From positions 1 to 49,887 of the forward strand of contig NZ_POTX01000014.1 in the NCBI RefSeq assembly GCF_003236305.1: a stretch of DNA of 49,887 nucleotides. Reading direction: 5' to 3'. This document shows, piece by piece, positions 43,142-49,887 of the stretch. The notes beneath the pieces were generated by a model. That model was not told where the DNA came from and searched no databases. It saw nothing but the letters and a program-made list of their open reading frames with translations. Position numbers and translations under genes: made by a program. Position 1 is the first letter of the stretch; each line of letters opens with the position of its first letter. Origin of the DNA: Micromonospora endophytica (lineage in GTDB: Bacteria; Actinomycetota; Actinomycetes; Mycobacteriales; Micromonosporaceae).

Positions 43142-43235
43142 GGGCTTCCGGCTGCCGCGCCAGTCCAACCCCGGGACTGGCTTGCCACTGAGTCACCGGG
43201 TCGCGGCGCCAGCTCCACCGCCAAGACGTGCCCGG
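43142..43235. repeat. Flank repeat b, right copy
   Basis: Nearly identical to 27237-27329, with the same CCAGTCC/GGACTGG hairpin. Confidence 0.85.
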
Positions 43236-43336
43236 CCCTCCCTCGCAACCGCCGGCCCCGCTCCGGACCCCACACTCAGAGGGGCCACGGCCGCGCAGCC
43301 CGCCCGACCCGAGGCAAGGTCAACTAAGCCCGCGCT

Positions 43337-43375
43337 CAGGGCGTCTCCAGGGCGTCAGGGCGTCCGCAGGGCGTC
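43337..43375. promoter_or_regulatory. Arm-type integrase or Xis sites, right end
   Basis: Four direct CAGGGCGTC repeats at 43337, 43348, 43356 and 43367 (steps of 11, 8 and 11 nt), 51 nt inside the right core. Regular spacing near one helical turn is typical of integrase arm or Xis sites. Confidence 0.65.
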
Positions 43376-43426
43376 AAACGTCGGCCAAAGTTGACCATGA
43401 ACGACCATCGACGCCCGAACACAGAA

Positions 43427-43460
43427 CCAGCTCAGAGCCTTGATCGTGGCTCTGAGCTGG
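43427..43460 (-). terminator. rnpB terminator
   Basis: Perfect 13-bp stem CCAGCTCAGAGCC / GGCTCTGAGCTGG with an 8-nt loop, followed on the minus strand by TTCTGTGTT. Duplicated at 27492-27525. Confidence 0.85.
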
Positions 43461-43463
43461 TGG

Positions 43464-43890
<427 letters not shown>

Positions 43891-43895
43891 ACCCC

Positions 43896-43922
43896 ATCCT
43901 AGCGACGCCCCAGCGTCCTCAA
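43896..43922 (-). promoter_or_regulatory. rnpB promoter
   Basis: On the minus strand TTGAGG (43922-43917), 15 nt, TAGGAT (43901-43896); transcription would begin near 43890, exactly at the P1 helix. The 15-nt spacer is short. Confidence 0.6.
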
Positions 43923-43959
43923 TTTCCGCCCCGCGCCCGCCGAGGGTCGCGCAGTTTCG

Positions 43960-44002
43960 GGGAAGATGCTGCCTCCGGGTGCGCGGGAGGCAGCATCTTC
44001 CC
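43960..44002. terminator. Terminator of the nif3-RNase H operon
   Basis: Perfect 17-bp stem GGGAAGATGCTGCCTCC / GGAGGCAGCATCTTCCC with a 9-nt loop, between the RNase H gene and the rnpB promoter; it would insulate rnpB. Confidence 0.8.
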
Positions 44003-44003
44003 T

Positions 44004-44062
44004 GATGTTGCGCGCACCGGCGCTGCCGCCGCCCCGATGTTGCGCGCACCGGCGCTGCCGCC
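44004..44062. repeat. Tandem 32-bp repeat, two units
   Basis: GATGTTGCGCGCACCGGCGC plus TGCCGCC occurs at 44004-44030 and exactly again at 44036-44062. Confidence 0.8.
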
Positions 44063-44073
44063 GGCGGCGTGTT

Positions 44074-44123
44074 GTTAATAGGGGGCCCTTCCTATACACG
44101 AGGCGTTAATAGGGCGCCCCTGC
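44074..44123. repeat. Dispersed two-unit repeat, copy 2
   Basis: Same layout as 4671-4722 (GTTAATAGGGGGCCCTTCC, spacer with CGAGGC, second unit slightly changed to GTTAATAGGGCGCCCCTGC). It abuts the stop codon of the RNase H gene. Confidence 0.82.
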
Positions 44124-45323
44124 TTACAGGTGGGCGGTGTCGTTGACGGTGCGGACGGCTAGGCCGCCGTCGGGCCAGCGGTCGAAGACCGAGATGCCGG
44201 CGGCGTCGAGGTAGAGGCGGTGCAGGAAGGCGTCGGTGGCGGCGAGGGCGTCGCGCAGCATCAGCTTGATCGGCGAGACGTGGGAGACCAGGATGACGGT
44301 CTGCCCGGGGTACGCCGTGCAGACCCGCTCGATCACCCGCGCGCAGCGGGTGGCGACTTCGGCGAAGGATTCGCCGTCGGGCGGGGCGACCCGGGGTGAG
44401 GCGAGCCAGGCGTCGAGTTCGCCGGCCCAGTGTTCGCGTACGTCGGCGAAGGTGCGTCCTTCCCAGGCGCCGAAGTCGCATTCGATCAGGTCGTCGTCGC
44501 GGCGTACCGGCACGTCGCCGAGCGCGCCGGCGATCGCCGCCGCGGTGGCCGTACATCTGGTCAACGGTGAGCTGATCACGGCCGCGGCGTCGGGGGCGAG
44601 GGTGGCCACCCGGGTGGCGGTGGCCCGCACCTGGTCTTGGCCCTTCGGCGAGAGCGCGATGTCGCCGCGCCCGGAGTAGCGGCCCTGCTCGGTGTATTCG
44701 GTTTCGCCGTGCCGGACCAGGATGAGCCGGGTCGCGGTGAAGCTGGGGCGCGGCTCCCAGGAGACCGGGGCGTTGGTCAGGTCGGCGCCGGGCGACTCGG
44801 CGTGGGCGGCGACCCGCGCCGCGCCGCCGCCGGCGGGCTGCGGGCCGCTGAGGTTGCGCGGTGGCTCGACCAGGCGGGGCGATGCGACGTCAGCGGTGGC
44901 TACGCCGGCTGCTGCGGCGGCGTCCATGGCCGCGTTGGCGAGGGCGTCGGCGTGGGTGTTGCGGTCGCGGGGGATCCACTCGAAACGTACGGCGGTGAAG
45001 CGGCCGACCAGCCGGGCGGCTTCGGCGGCCAGCGGGCGCAGTCCGGGGTGTTTGATCTGCCAGCGGCCGGACATCTGCTCGACCACCAGCTTGGAGTCCA
45101 TTTTCACCTGCACCTCGTCGGCGCCGAGTTCGGCGGCGGCGGTCAGGCCGGCGATCAGGCCGCGGTACTCGGCGACGTTGTTGGTGGCGGTGCCGATGGC
45201 TTCGCTGCGTTCGGCGAGCACCGCGCCGGTGGCCGAATCGCGGACCACGGCGCCGTAGCCGGCCGGGCCCGGGTTGCCCCGGGCGCCGCCGTCGGCCTCG
45301 ACAAGGACGGTACGGGGTGCCAC
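44124..45323 (-). CDS. Bifunctional RNase H / histidine phosphatase
   Basis: Protein of 399 residues with two enzymes in one chain. Residues about 1-140 are an RNase HI domain (VLVEADGGARGNPGPAGYGAVV, NNVAEYRGLIAGL, VKMDSKLVVEQMSGRW, IPRDRNTHADALAN) that cuts RNA in hybrids. Residues about 200-399 are a histidine phosphatase (TRLILVRHGETEYTEQGRYSG, SSPLTRCTATA, VILVSHVSPIKLML). In mycobacteria the homologue acts on RNA hybrids and alpha-ribazole phosphate. A Pro/Ala linker joins the domains. GTG at 45323 chosen because the RNase H strand begins there; the longer frame to 45455 shadows the next gene. Two bases separate it from the zinc-ribbon gene. Confidence 0.92.
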   Translation of the reverse strand: MAPRTVLVEADGGARGNPGPAGYGAVVRDSATGAVLAERSEAIGTATNNVAEYRGLIAGLTAAAELGADEVQVKMDSKLVVEQMSGRWQIKHPGLRPLAAEAARLVGRFTAVRFEWIPRDRNTHADALANAAMDAAAAAGVATADVASPRLVEPPRNLSGPQPAGGGAARVAAHAESPGADLTNAPVSWEPRPSFTATRLILVRHGETEYTEQGRYSGRGDIALSPKGQDQVRATATRVATLAPDAAAVISSPLTRCTATAAAIAGALGDVPVRRDDDLIECDFGAWEGRTFADVREHWAGELDAWLASPRVAPPDGESFAEVATRCARVIERVCTAYPGQTVILVSHVSPIKLMLRDALAATDAFLHRLYLDAAGISVFDRWPDGGLAVRTVNDTAHL

Positions 45324-45325
45324 CG

Positions 45326-46063
45326 CTACAGCCCGGACTCGTTGGTGCGGACCATGATCCGGCGGCACTCCTCGCAGCGGACCACCTCGTCCGGGTCGGC
45401 CTTGCGGATCCGGGCCAGGTCGGCGCCGGAGAGTTCCAGCCGGCACCCGCCGCACCGGCCGGCGGTCAGCAGCGCCGCGCCGAGGCCGGTGTCGGTGCGG
45501 ATCCGTTCGTAGAGCTGCACCAGGTCGGCGGGGAGGTCGTTGGCGAGGGGCTGCCGGGCGGAGCGTTTGAACTCCTCCTCGCGGGTGATCTCCGAGAGGC
45601 TCTCGTCGCGTCGCTGCTCGGTGACGGCCCGCCGTTCGCGCGCCTCGACCAGCCGCTGCTCCACCCCGTCCAGCACGGACTGGGCGGTTTCCCGCTGCTC
45701 CATCACCTCCAGTTCGGCGTCCTCAAGGTCGCTCTGCCGGCGGTTGAGCGAGGCCAGTTCGTGTTGCAGCGCCTCCAGTTCGCGGGCCGGGCCGACGCCG
45801 GCGGCGAGCCGGTCCTCGTCCTTGGTCTTGCGGGTCCGTACCTGGTCGATGTCCTTTTCCAGCCGGGCGATGTCCCGGTCCAGGTCGTCGACGGCCACCT
45901 GGGCCCGGACCCGCTCGTCTTCCAGGGCGGACAGCTCCCGCGCCAGGGCTTCCAGCTCGGCCCGTTCGGGCAGCGAGCGCCGGCGGTGGGCGAGTTGGGC
46001 GAGGGCGGTGTCGATCGCCTGAAGGTCCAGCAGGCGACGTTGAACCTTGGGGTCAGCCTTCAC
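45326..46063 (-). CDS. Coiled-coil C4 zinc-ribbon protein
   Basis: Protein of 245 residues: a long antiparallel coiled coil (about 10-175, for example ELEALARELSALEDERVRAQ and RELEALQHELASLNRRQSDL) and a C-terminal zinc ribbon with four cysteines (CGGCRLELSG and CEECRRIMVR). It matches the CT398/FlgZ-like family conserved next to Nif3 and RNase H genes in actinobacteria, thought to handle nucleic acids. GTG at 46063 overlaps the nif3 stop (GTGA). Confidence 0.9.
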   Translation of the reverse strand: MKADPKVQRRLLDLQAIDTALAQLAHRRRSLPERAELEALARELSALEDERVRAQVAVDDLDRDIARLEKDIDQVRTRKTKDEDRLAAGVGPARELEALQHELASLNRRQSDLEDAELEVMEQRETAQSVLDGVEQRLVEARERRAVTEQRRDESLSEITREEEFKRSARQPLANDLPADLVQLYERIRTDTGLGAALLTAGRCGGCRLELSGADLARIRKADPDEVVRCEECRRIMVRTNESGL

Positions 46064-47004
46064 GGTCGGGCTCCTTGTCGTCCGCTAGGGGGTTCGTCCG
46101 CCGTCGGGGTTGGTCCGCCGTCGGGCTTCGTCTGGGGCGGGGTCGGTCCGTGGCCGGCTTGGTCCGCCGCTGGTGCGGCGGCGTGCACGGTCCACGGGTC
46201 GGTGTCCAGGTCGGACACCAGGGTCTCGACGCCGGACGCGCGCAGCATCGTGGCGAGGTCGTCCAGCCAGGGCCGCTCGGTGGCCCAGTGGGTGGCGTCG
46301 AGCAGTGCCGGCCCGTTGGTGGCGAGATGTTCGCCGGCCGGGTGGTGGCGCAGGTCGGCGGTGAGGTACGCGTCCACCCCGGCGGCGGTCGCGTCGGCCA
46401 GGAAGCTGTCGCCCGCGCCACCGCAGACCGCGAGGGTGTACACGGTCCGGTTCGGGTCTCCGGCGGCGCGTACGCCGACGGCCGTGGCCGGCAGCACGGT
46501 GGCGGCGTGCCGGGCCAGCTCGGCCAGGGACATCGGTTGGGGCAGCCGGCCGATGCGGCCGGCGCCCCGGCCTTCGCCGGCGGCGGGTGTGCCCGGCGTG
46601 GCCGGTTTCAGCGGGCGCAGGTCGACCAGTCCGAGCCGGGTGGCGAGCGCGTCGGAGACCCCGGGGACCGCCACGTCGGCGTTGGTGTGCGCGACGTAGA
46701 GCGCGATGTCCGCCTTGATCAGCTGGTGGATGATCCGACCTTTGTACGTCGTCGGGGCCACCGAGGAGACGCCACGCAGCAGCAGCGGGTGATGGGCGAT
46801 GATCATGTCGACGTCGGCGGCGAGCGCTTCCGCGACCGTTTCGGGGACCACGTCGACGACGCAGAGGACCCGGTGCACGGCCGCGCACGGCTCGCCCAGC
46901 ACCAGCCCGACCCGATCCCATTCCTCGGCCCAGGTGGGCGGATAGTGCCGCTCCAGCTCGGCGACGACGTCGGCGACCGTCGGCACGGCTGCGGTTGTGC
47001 TCAC
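46060..47004 (-). CDS. Nif3-like dinuclear metal centre protein
   Basis: Protein of about 314 residues of the Nif3/YqfO family: TWAEEWDRVGLVLG, MIIAHHPLLLRGVSSV (metal ligands), VAHTNADVAVPGVSDALA, CGGAGDSFL and HHPAGEHLATNGPALLDATHWATE. Members form toroidal hexamers with two metals per chain; the role is still uncertain (GTP cyclohydrolase-like or nucleic-acid related). A low-complexity Pro/Thr tail ends the protein. GTG at 47004 fits a TAAGCT box 8 nt upstream (leaderless) better than the longer start at 47037. First gene of a three-gene overlapping operon. Confidence 0.9.
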   Translation of the reverse strand: MSTTAAVPTVADVVAELERHYPPTWAEEWDRVGLVLGEPCAAVHRVLCVVDVVPETVAEALAADVDMIIAHHPLLLRGVSSVAPTTYKGRIIHQLIKADIALYVAHTNADVAVPGVSDALATRLGLVDLRPLKPATPGTPAAGEGRGAGRIGRLPQPMSLAELARHAATVLPATAVGVRAAGDPNRTVYTLAVCGGAGDSFLADATAAGVDAYLTADLRHHPAGEHLATNGPALLDATHWATERPWLDDLATMLRASGVETLVSDLDTDPWTVHAAAPAADQAGHGPTPPQTKPDGGPTPTADEPPSGRQGARP

Positions 47005-47012
47005 GGCGGGCC

Positions 47013-47018
47013 AGCTTA
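47013..47018 (-). promoter_or_regulatory. -10 box of a leaderless promoter
   Basis: On the minus strand TAAGCT lies 8 nt before the GTG at 47004 with no ribosome site. Confidence 0.45.
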
Positions 47019-47118
47019 CCGGCGTCGGTGCCGCCACGGGACGTCACCGTGCCGACGCGGAGCACCCCGGCGTTCGGGCATCCTGCGGGACGCCTGACGC
47101 CGAGGTGCGCCGTGCCGT

Positions 47119-47173
47119 GTTAAGAGGGGACCCTTTCACCACGTGAGGCGTTAACAGGGGGCCCTTCCTTGCA
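47119..47173. repeat. Dispersed two-unit repeat, copy 3
   Basis: Degenerate first unit (GTTAAGAGGGGACCCTTTC), spacer with GTGAGGC, second unit GTTAACAGGGGGCCCTTCC. It forms the 3' end of the flavoprotein reading frame. Confidence 0.82.
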
Positions 47174-47728
47174 TCCGTCGTGGAGGGCGGTGAGGGCGGT
47201 GTGCCAGGGGAAGGTGCGCTGGTGTCGTTCGCCGGTGCCGGGCGGGTGCAGCGGGACGACGTCGTCACCGAAGAGCACCTGCACCCCCCACTCGGCGAGT
47301 CGGGCGATGCCGGCCAGGAAGGCGGGGTGGGCGGCCATCGCGATGTTCGTGTACGGCACGGCGACCAGGGGTACGCCGCGGCCCTGCGCCTCCACCAGCA
47401 GGCCGAGGGCGAGGGTGTCGGTGATGCCGGCCGCCCACTTGTTGAGCGTGTTGACCGTGGCCGGGCAGACGATCATGGCGTCGGCCGGCGGCAGCACGTC
47501 CGGATCACCGGGGTTCTTGTAGTGCGTACGTACCGGATGGCCGGTCTGGCGGGCCAGCGCGCTGCGGTCGACGAACTTGGCGCCGTCCGGCGTGGTGACC
47601 ACGCAGACATCCCATCCGTCCTGCTGGGCCAGCTCGACGAGCCGACCGACGTCTCGGGCCAACGGTGAACCGCAGGCGATGATGTAGAGCACTTCCCGGT
47701 GCTCGTCGTGGCGGTGCGAACCGGTCAT
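47120..47728 (-). CDS. Flavoprotein (DfpA/PPC decarboxylase-like)
   Basis: Protein of 202 residues of the homo-oligomeric flavin-containing Cys decarboxylase group: VLYIIACGSPLARDVGRLVE, VVTTPDGAKFVD, the substrate-side PADAMIVCPATVNTLNKWAAGITDTLAL and VPLVAVPYTNIAMAAHPAF. Actinobacterial copies sit beside XRE regulators and their substrate is unknown. The last 17 or so residues (CKEGPPVNASRGERVPS) and the stop codon are encoded by the dispersed repeat, so the native end was probably near HDG. ATG at 47728, 17 nt behind the regulator gene. Confidence 0.82.
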   Translation of the reverse strand: MTGSHRHDEHREVLYIIACGSPLARDVGRLVELAQQDGWDVCVVTTPDGAKFVDRSALARQTGHPVRTHYKNPGDPDVLPPADAMIVCPATVNTLNKWAAGITDTLALGLLVEAQGRGVPLVAVPYTNIAMAAHPAFLAGIARLAEWGVQVLFGDDVVPLHPPGTGERHQRTFPWHTALTALHDGCKEGPPVNASRGERVPS

Positions 47729-47744
47729 CAGACCGGCCCCGTGG

Positions 47745-48974
47745 TCATACTCCTACTCCCATGTGCTCAGCCAACTCCGCGATCAGCGAAGGCGGCGCAC
47801 CACGTGTGCGACGTAGCACGTCTGACATCACCACATGGGCGATCGGCCGGCAGCGGATCTCGGCCGGGGCCAGCCGGTCTCCGCGCAGCAGCATCTCGCC
47901 GGCGTTCGCCACGTCGCCGATCTGGGCGTAGCCCCGGGCCAGGTCGAGCAGGTGGTGGGCGCGGCGTTCGGGCAGCAGCGCGTCGAACTGTGGCGGTTTG
48001 ATCCGCTGGTGCACCTCGACCGCCCGTCCACCGTCGCCCAGCTCGACGGCGGCGGCCGCCCGGTGCAGCTCCACGTTCGTCGGCCCGAACGAGGTCCAGT
48101 AGTGGTTCTGGTCGCCGCCCAGCTCCCGCGCCGCCTCGTATGCCTCGCCGAGCAGGTCGTCGACGCTTGCGGTGTCACCGATGCGGGAGGCGGCCATGGC
48201 GCCCTGCAACAGCAGCATCCCGTAGACCGAGAGGCGTTCCGGGCTGGTGTCGTTGCCGCCGCCGGGGGCGAGCCGGTTGGCGATGTTGACGTTCAGCTCC
48301 AGCGCCGGCCGGGCGCGGCCCATCGCCACCAGGGCATTGGAGACCCGGGTGGTGGCGACCCCGGCGAGCAACTGGTCGTCGGCGCGTTGGGCGACCGCGA
48401 TGGAGCGGTCGGCGGCGAGCCAGGCCAGCTCGGACTCGCCGAGCTTGCGCAGCACCGAGGAGGCGATCTGGTAGACCTGCCCGAGCAGGTGGGCGGCGCG
48501 CTGCGCCTGGTCGCCGCTGGCGTACGCGGCGTCGGCCGCCTGGGCGTCGCGCAGCAGCTTGGGCAGGGCCCGGGTGAGCATGCCGTAGCGGCCGTACTGG
48601 TAGGTCAGCCAGGCGTGGGTGACCGCCTTGCTCGTGTCCGCCAGCGGCGGCGGGCACGGTGCCGCGTGGAAGTACGCGCTCACCGCGTCGTACGTCTCCA
48701 GGGCCGCCCGGATCTCCTCGACCTCGAACTGTTCGATGCAGTTGGGCGTGTCGGTGCGGCGTTCCGGGTCCTTGCCGAGCAGCAGTTGGACGTCGAGCTG
48801 AAGGATGTCGGCGATCTCGTAGAGCACGGAGAACTTGTCCAGCCGACGCACCCCGCGCTCGACCTTGTCCACCCAGCTCTTCGACTTGCCCAACCGGTCG
48901 GCGAAGACCTGCTGCGACATCTTCCGCCGGCCCCGCCAGTAGGCCACCCGCCGTCCGATGGGCAGTTCGTCCAT
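47745..48974 (-). CDS. XRE-family regulator with TPR-like domain
   Basis: Protein of 409 residues: Cro/CI helix-turn-helix at about 5-60 (IGRRVAYWRGRRKMSQQVFADRLGKSKSWVDKVERG in outline) and a long all-helical part with TPR-like spacing (for example LLGQVYQIASSVLRKLGESE, ELAWLAADRSIAVAQR, AHHLLDLARGYAQIGDVANA). Such proteins are abundant in filamentous actinomycetes and pair with a flavoprotein or a DUF397 gene. ATG at 48974 with GGGGAGG upstream; the longer frame to 49139 would cover the divergent promoter region. Likely in one operon with the flavoprotein. Confidence 0.88.
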   Translation of the reverse strand: MDELPIGRRVAYWRGRRKMSQQVFADRLGKSKSWVDKVERGVRRLDKFSVLYEIADILQLDVQLLLGKDPERRTDTPNCIEQFEVEEIRAALETYDAVSAYFHAAPCPPPLADTSKAVTHAWLTYQYGRYGMLTRALPKLLRDAQAADAAYASGDQAQRAAHLLGQVYQIASSVLRKLGESELAWLAADRSIAVAQRADDQLLAGVATTRVSNALVAMGRARPALELNVNIANRLAPGGGNDTSPERLSVYGMLLLQGAMAASRIGDTASVDDLLGEAYEAARELGGDQNHYWTSFGPTNVELHRAAAAVELGDGGRAVEVHQRIKPPQFDALLPERRAHHLLDLARGYAQIGDVANAGEMLLRGDRLAPAEIRCRPIAHVVMSDVLRRTRGAPPSLIAELAEHMGVGV

Positions 48975-49220
48975 CTCGCAAGTCCTCCCCTGCTGGCGTT
49001 CCGGCCAGGTGCCGCCAGCCGTTCCGCGGGTGCGCTTACCCGTCCGCATATCGTGTTTTCGCTGGTCGCACAGGTTGTGCGTCCGACGGATGGCCGACCC
49101 TCCTACCTTCGTGCAAGTTGCATCGGCCACTTTGCCCAAATGAACGATCGTGAGCCGGGGCAGTGACGGTGTTCGACATGCGAGCCGCAGCGAGCGGTCC
49201 GGCGAGGGGAGATTGCGTCA

Positions 49221-49887
49221 ATGTGGGGGTACGTCGGGCCGCGTGTGGCACCGCTGTCGCCGTTGGAGCGGGTACGGCTACGTCGGGTCGCGGTGCGGTA
49301 CGCGATGCACGGCTGGGAGGTGACTCCCGGCGCCTGCCTGGCGCGAAGTCGATTCGTCTGTGGCCGGGCCGGCTGCCCGACCGTCGGCTGCCATCCCGCG
49401 CTGGAGGACTGGGAGCACGCCGCCAGCGCCGACCCGGCCCGGGTGGCCACCTGGTGGCGGTCCCGCCCGCACGGCGTACTGCTGCCCACCGGCCGCGCCT
49501 TCGACGTGCTGGAGGTGCCCGCCCACCTGGGCCAGCGGATCCTGGAGGCGGTCCGGGCCCATCCCGTCGGACCTGGCGTACGCGGACCGGTCCTGGTCAC
49601 GCCGACGGGAGGCTGGATGTTCCTGGTAAGGCCGGGTGATCCGCTGCGGCCCGAGCTGGAGCACTGCCTGCAGGTGGTGCGGCACGGCCCCGGTTCGTGG
49701 GTGCCCGCACCGCCCACCCGACTGCCGGAGGGGCAGGTCCGCTGGGCGGTGGCGCCGGAACAGGCCCGCTGGCAGTTGCCGGATTCCTACCTCGTGCAGA
49801 CCACGCTGGTCGACGCGCTGCGGGACGCCGGGGTCGCGCTCTCCCCCGCCCTGGTGCCGGGCCACCTGCCGCTGCCCCGCCGGGGAC
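49221..49887 (+). CDS. Primase/polymerase-like protein, 3' end missing
   Basis: Open to the window end (222 codons seen). It resembles the small actinobacterial proteins annotated bifunctional DNA primase/polymerase: RYAMHGWEVTPGACLARS, a Cys/His cluster CGRAGCPTVGCHP near residue 50, then ATWWRSRPHGVLLPTGRAFDVLEVP, GPVLVTPTGGWMFLV, GSWVPAPPTRLPEGQVRWAV and YLVQTTLVDALRDAG. The Asp/Asp metal residues of true PrimPol enzymes are not evident (FDVLEVP stands where a DxD would be), so catalysis is doubtful. ATG at 49221 with GGGGAG upstream. Divergent from the XRE regulator, a common pairing. Only the last few codons are probably missing. Confidence 0.75.
   Translation, partial: MWGYVGPRVAPLSPLERVRLRRVAVRYAMHGWEVTPGACLARSRFVCGRAGCPTVGCHPALEDWEHAASADPARVATWWRSRPHGVLLPTGRAFDVLEVPAHLGQRILEAVRAHPVGPGVRGPVLVTPTGGWMFLVRPGDPLRPELEHCLQVVRHGPGSWVPAPPTRLPEGQVRWAVAPEQARWQLPDSYLVQTTLVDALRDAGVALSPALVPGHLPLPRRG

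Larger units (their letters stand above)
42623..43336. other. Right-end intergenic region with flank repeats
   Basis: No gene seen. 42623-42960 shows no clear structure. 43007-43040 is a long hairpin (14-bp perfect stem CCGCCCCGGCGCCG / CGGCGCCGGGGCGG, loop CCTA). 43021-43073 is flank repeat a and 43142-43235 flank repeat b, both also present left of the element. Confidence 0.7.
27560..43425. mobile_element. AICE integrated at the rnpB 3' end
   Basis: About 15.9 kb between the two copies of the rnpB 3' end. It carries the full set expected of an actinomycete integrative and conjugative element of the pSAM2 kind: tyrosine integrase, Xis, RepSA initiator, DUF2637 membrane protein, FtsK-type transfer protein, Pra activator and GntR regulators. 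Additional genes are an intein-derived homing endonuclease, a glycosyltransferase and two unknown low-GC genes. Integration restores the rnpB end, so the host RNA stays intact. The exact crossover lies somewhere in the 69-nt repeat. Confidence 0.92.

Noticed and set aside
43337..43375. CRISPR-like direct repeats
   Set aside because: Units are only 9 nt with 2-nt or no spacers, matching integrase/Xis sites rather than a CRISPR array.

Overview
The window looks like an actinomycete chromosome, most likely Micromonospora or a close relative. It is very GC-rich and carries glnE/glnA2, an F420-dependent NADP reductase, a lysine/alanine-rich H1-like protein, a type A RNase P RNA and a 'gttaataggggcccttcc' repeat that I associate with this family. 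Assignment is from family resemblance only; no search was run. The first 44 bases are not biological: they match an Illumina Nextera i5 index plus Tn5 mosaic-end adapter, so the window starts at an untrimmed contig end.

Layout. 45-4610: two tandem MptB-type mannosyltransferase paralogues (the first cut by the contig end) and a divergent polytopic membrane protein. 4730-8634: glnE and a class I glutamine amidotransferase, translationally coupled. 8695-13502: a probably leaderless LD-carboxypeptidase, a small secreted protein and a large secreted GH13 amylase with two CBM25-like modules and TGCAAG/CTTGCA operators. 13774-19971: a DUF350 membrane protein, glnA2, nadE, panB, a lipoprotein and an F420:NADP reductase. 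20101-24213: an H1-like protein, small proteins, a NUDIX/nucleotidyltransferase pair and two overlapping roadblock-like genes.

24285-27330 is an accessory stretch with a HTH-protein/PP2C-phosphatase operon preceded by three copies of a GGGATAGACAG-like motif. It is followed by a 15.9-kb actinomycete integrative and conjugative element (AICE) inserted at the 3' end of rnpB. A 69-nt direct repeat (27491-27559 and 43426-43494, 68/69 identical), made of the last bases of rnpB and its terminator, brackets the element. Its core is one chain of overlapping or closely spaced minus-strand genes: traSA (FtsK-type DNA pump), two small proteins, a DUF2637 membrane protein, repSA, xis, int, and then a freestanding LAGLIDADG homing endonuclease derived from a splicing-dead intein. 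A Pra-type activator gene sits upstream, behind a perfect 22-bp inverted repeat whose motif recurs at the promoter of a short GntR regulator at 39204; this looks like a KorSA/Pra-style maintenance switch. The right half carries a GntR/UTRA regulator coupled to a family 2 glycosyltransferase, small element proteins, and a lower-GC pair of unknown genes, one of them a polytopic membrane protein with a weakly channel-like segment. The second pair is the best candidate for undescribed cargo.

43464-43890 is the intact rnpB. To its right are the conserved neighbours RNase H/phosphatase, a coiled-coil zinc-ribbon protein and a Nif3-like protein (one overlapping operon), then a flavoprotein/XRE-regulator pair and a divergent primase/polymerase-like gene cut by the window end.

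Recurring signals: TANNNT boxes 6-8 nt upstream of five start codons (leaderless genes), perfect GC-rich hairpins between convergent genes, and three copies of the dispersed repeat directly behind stop codons.
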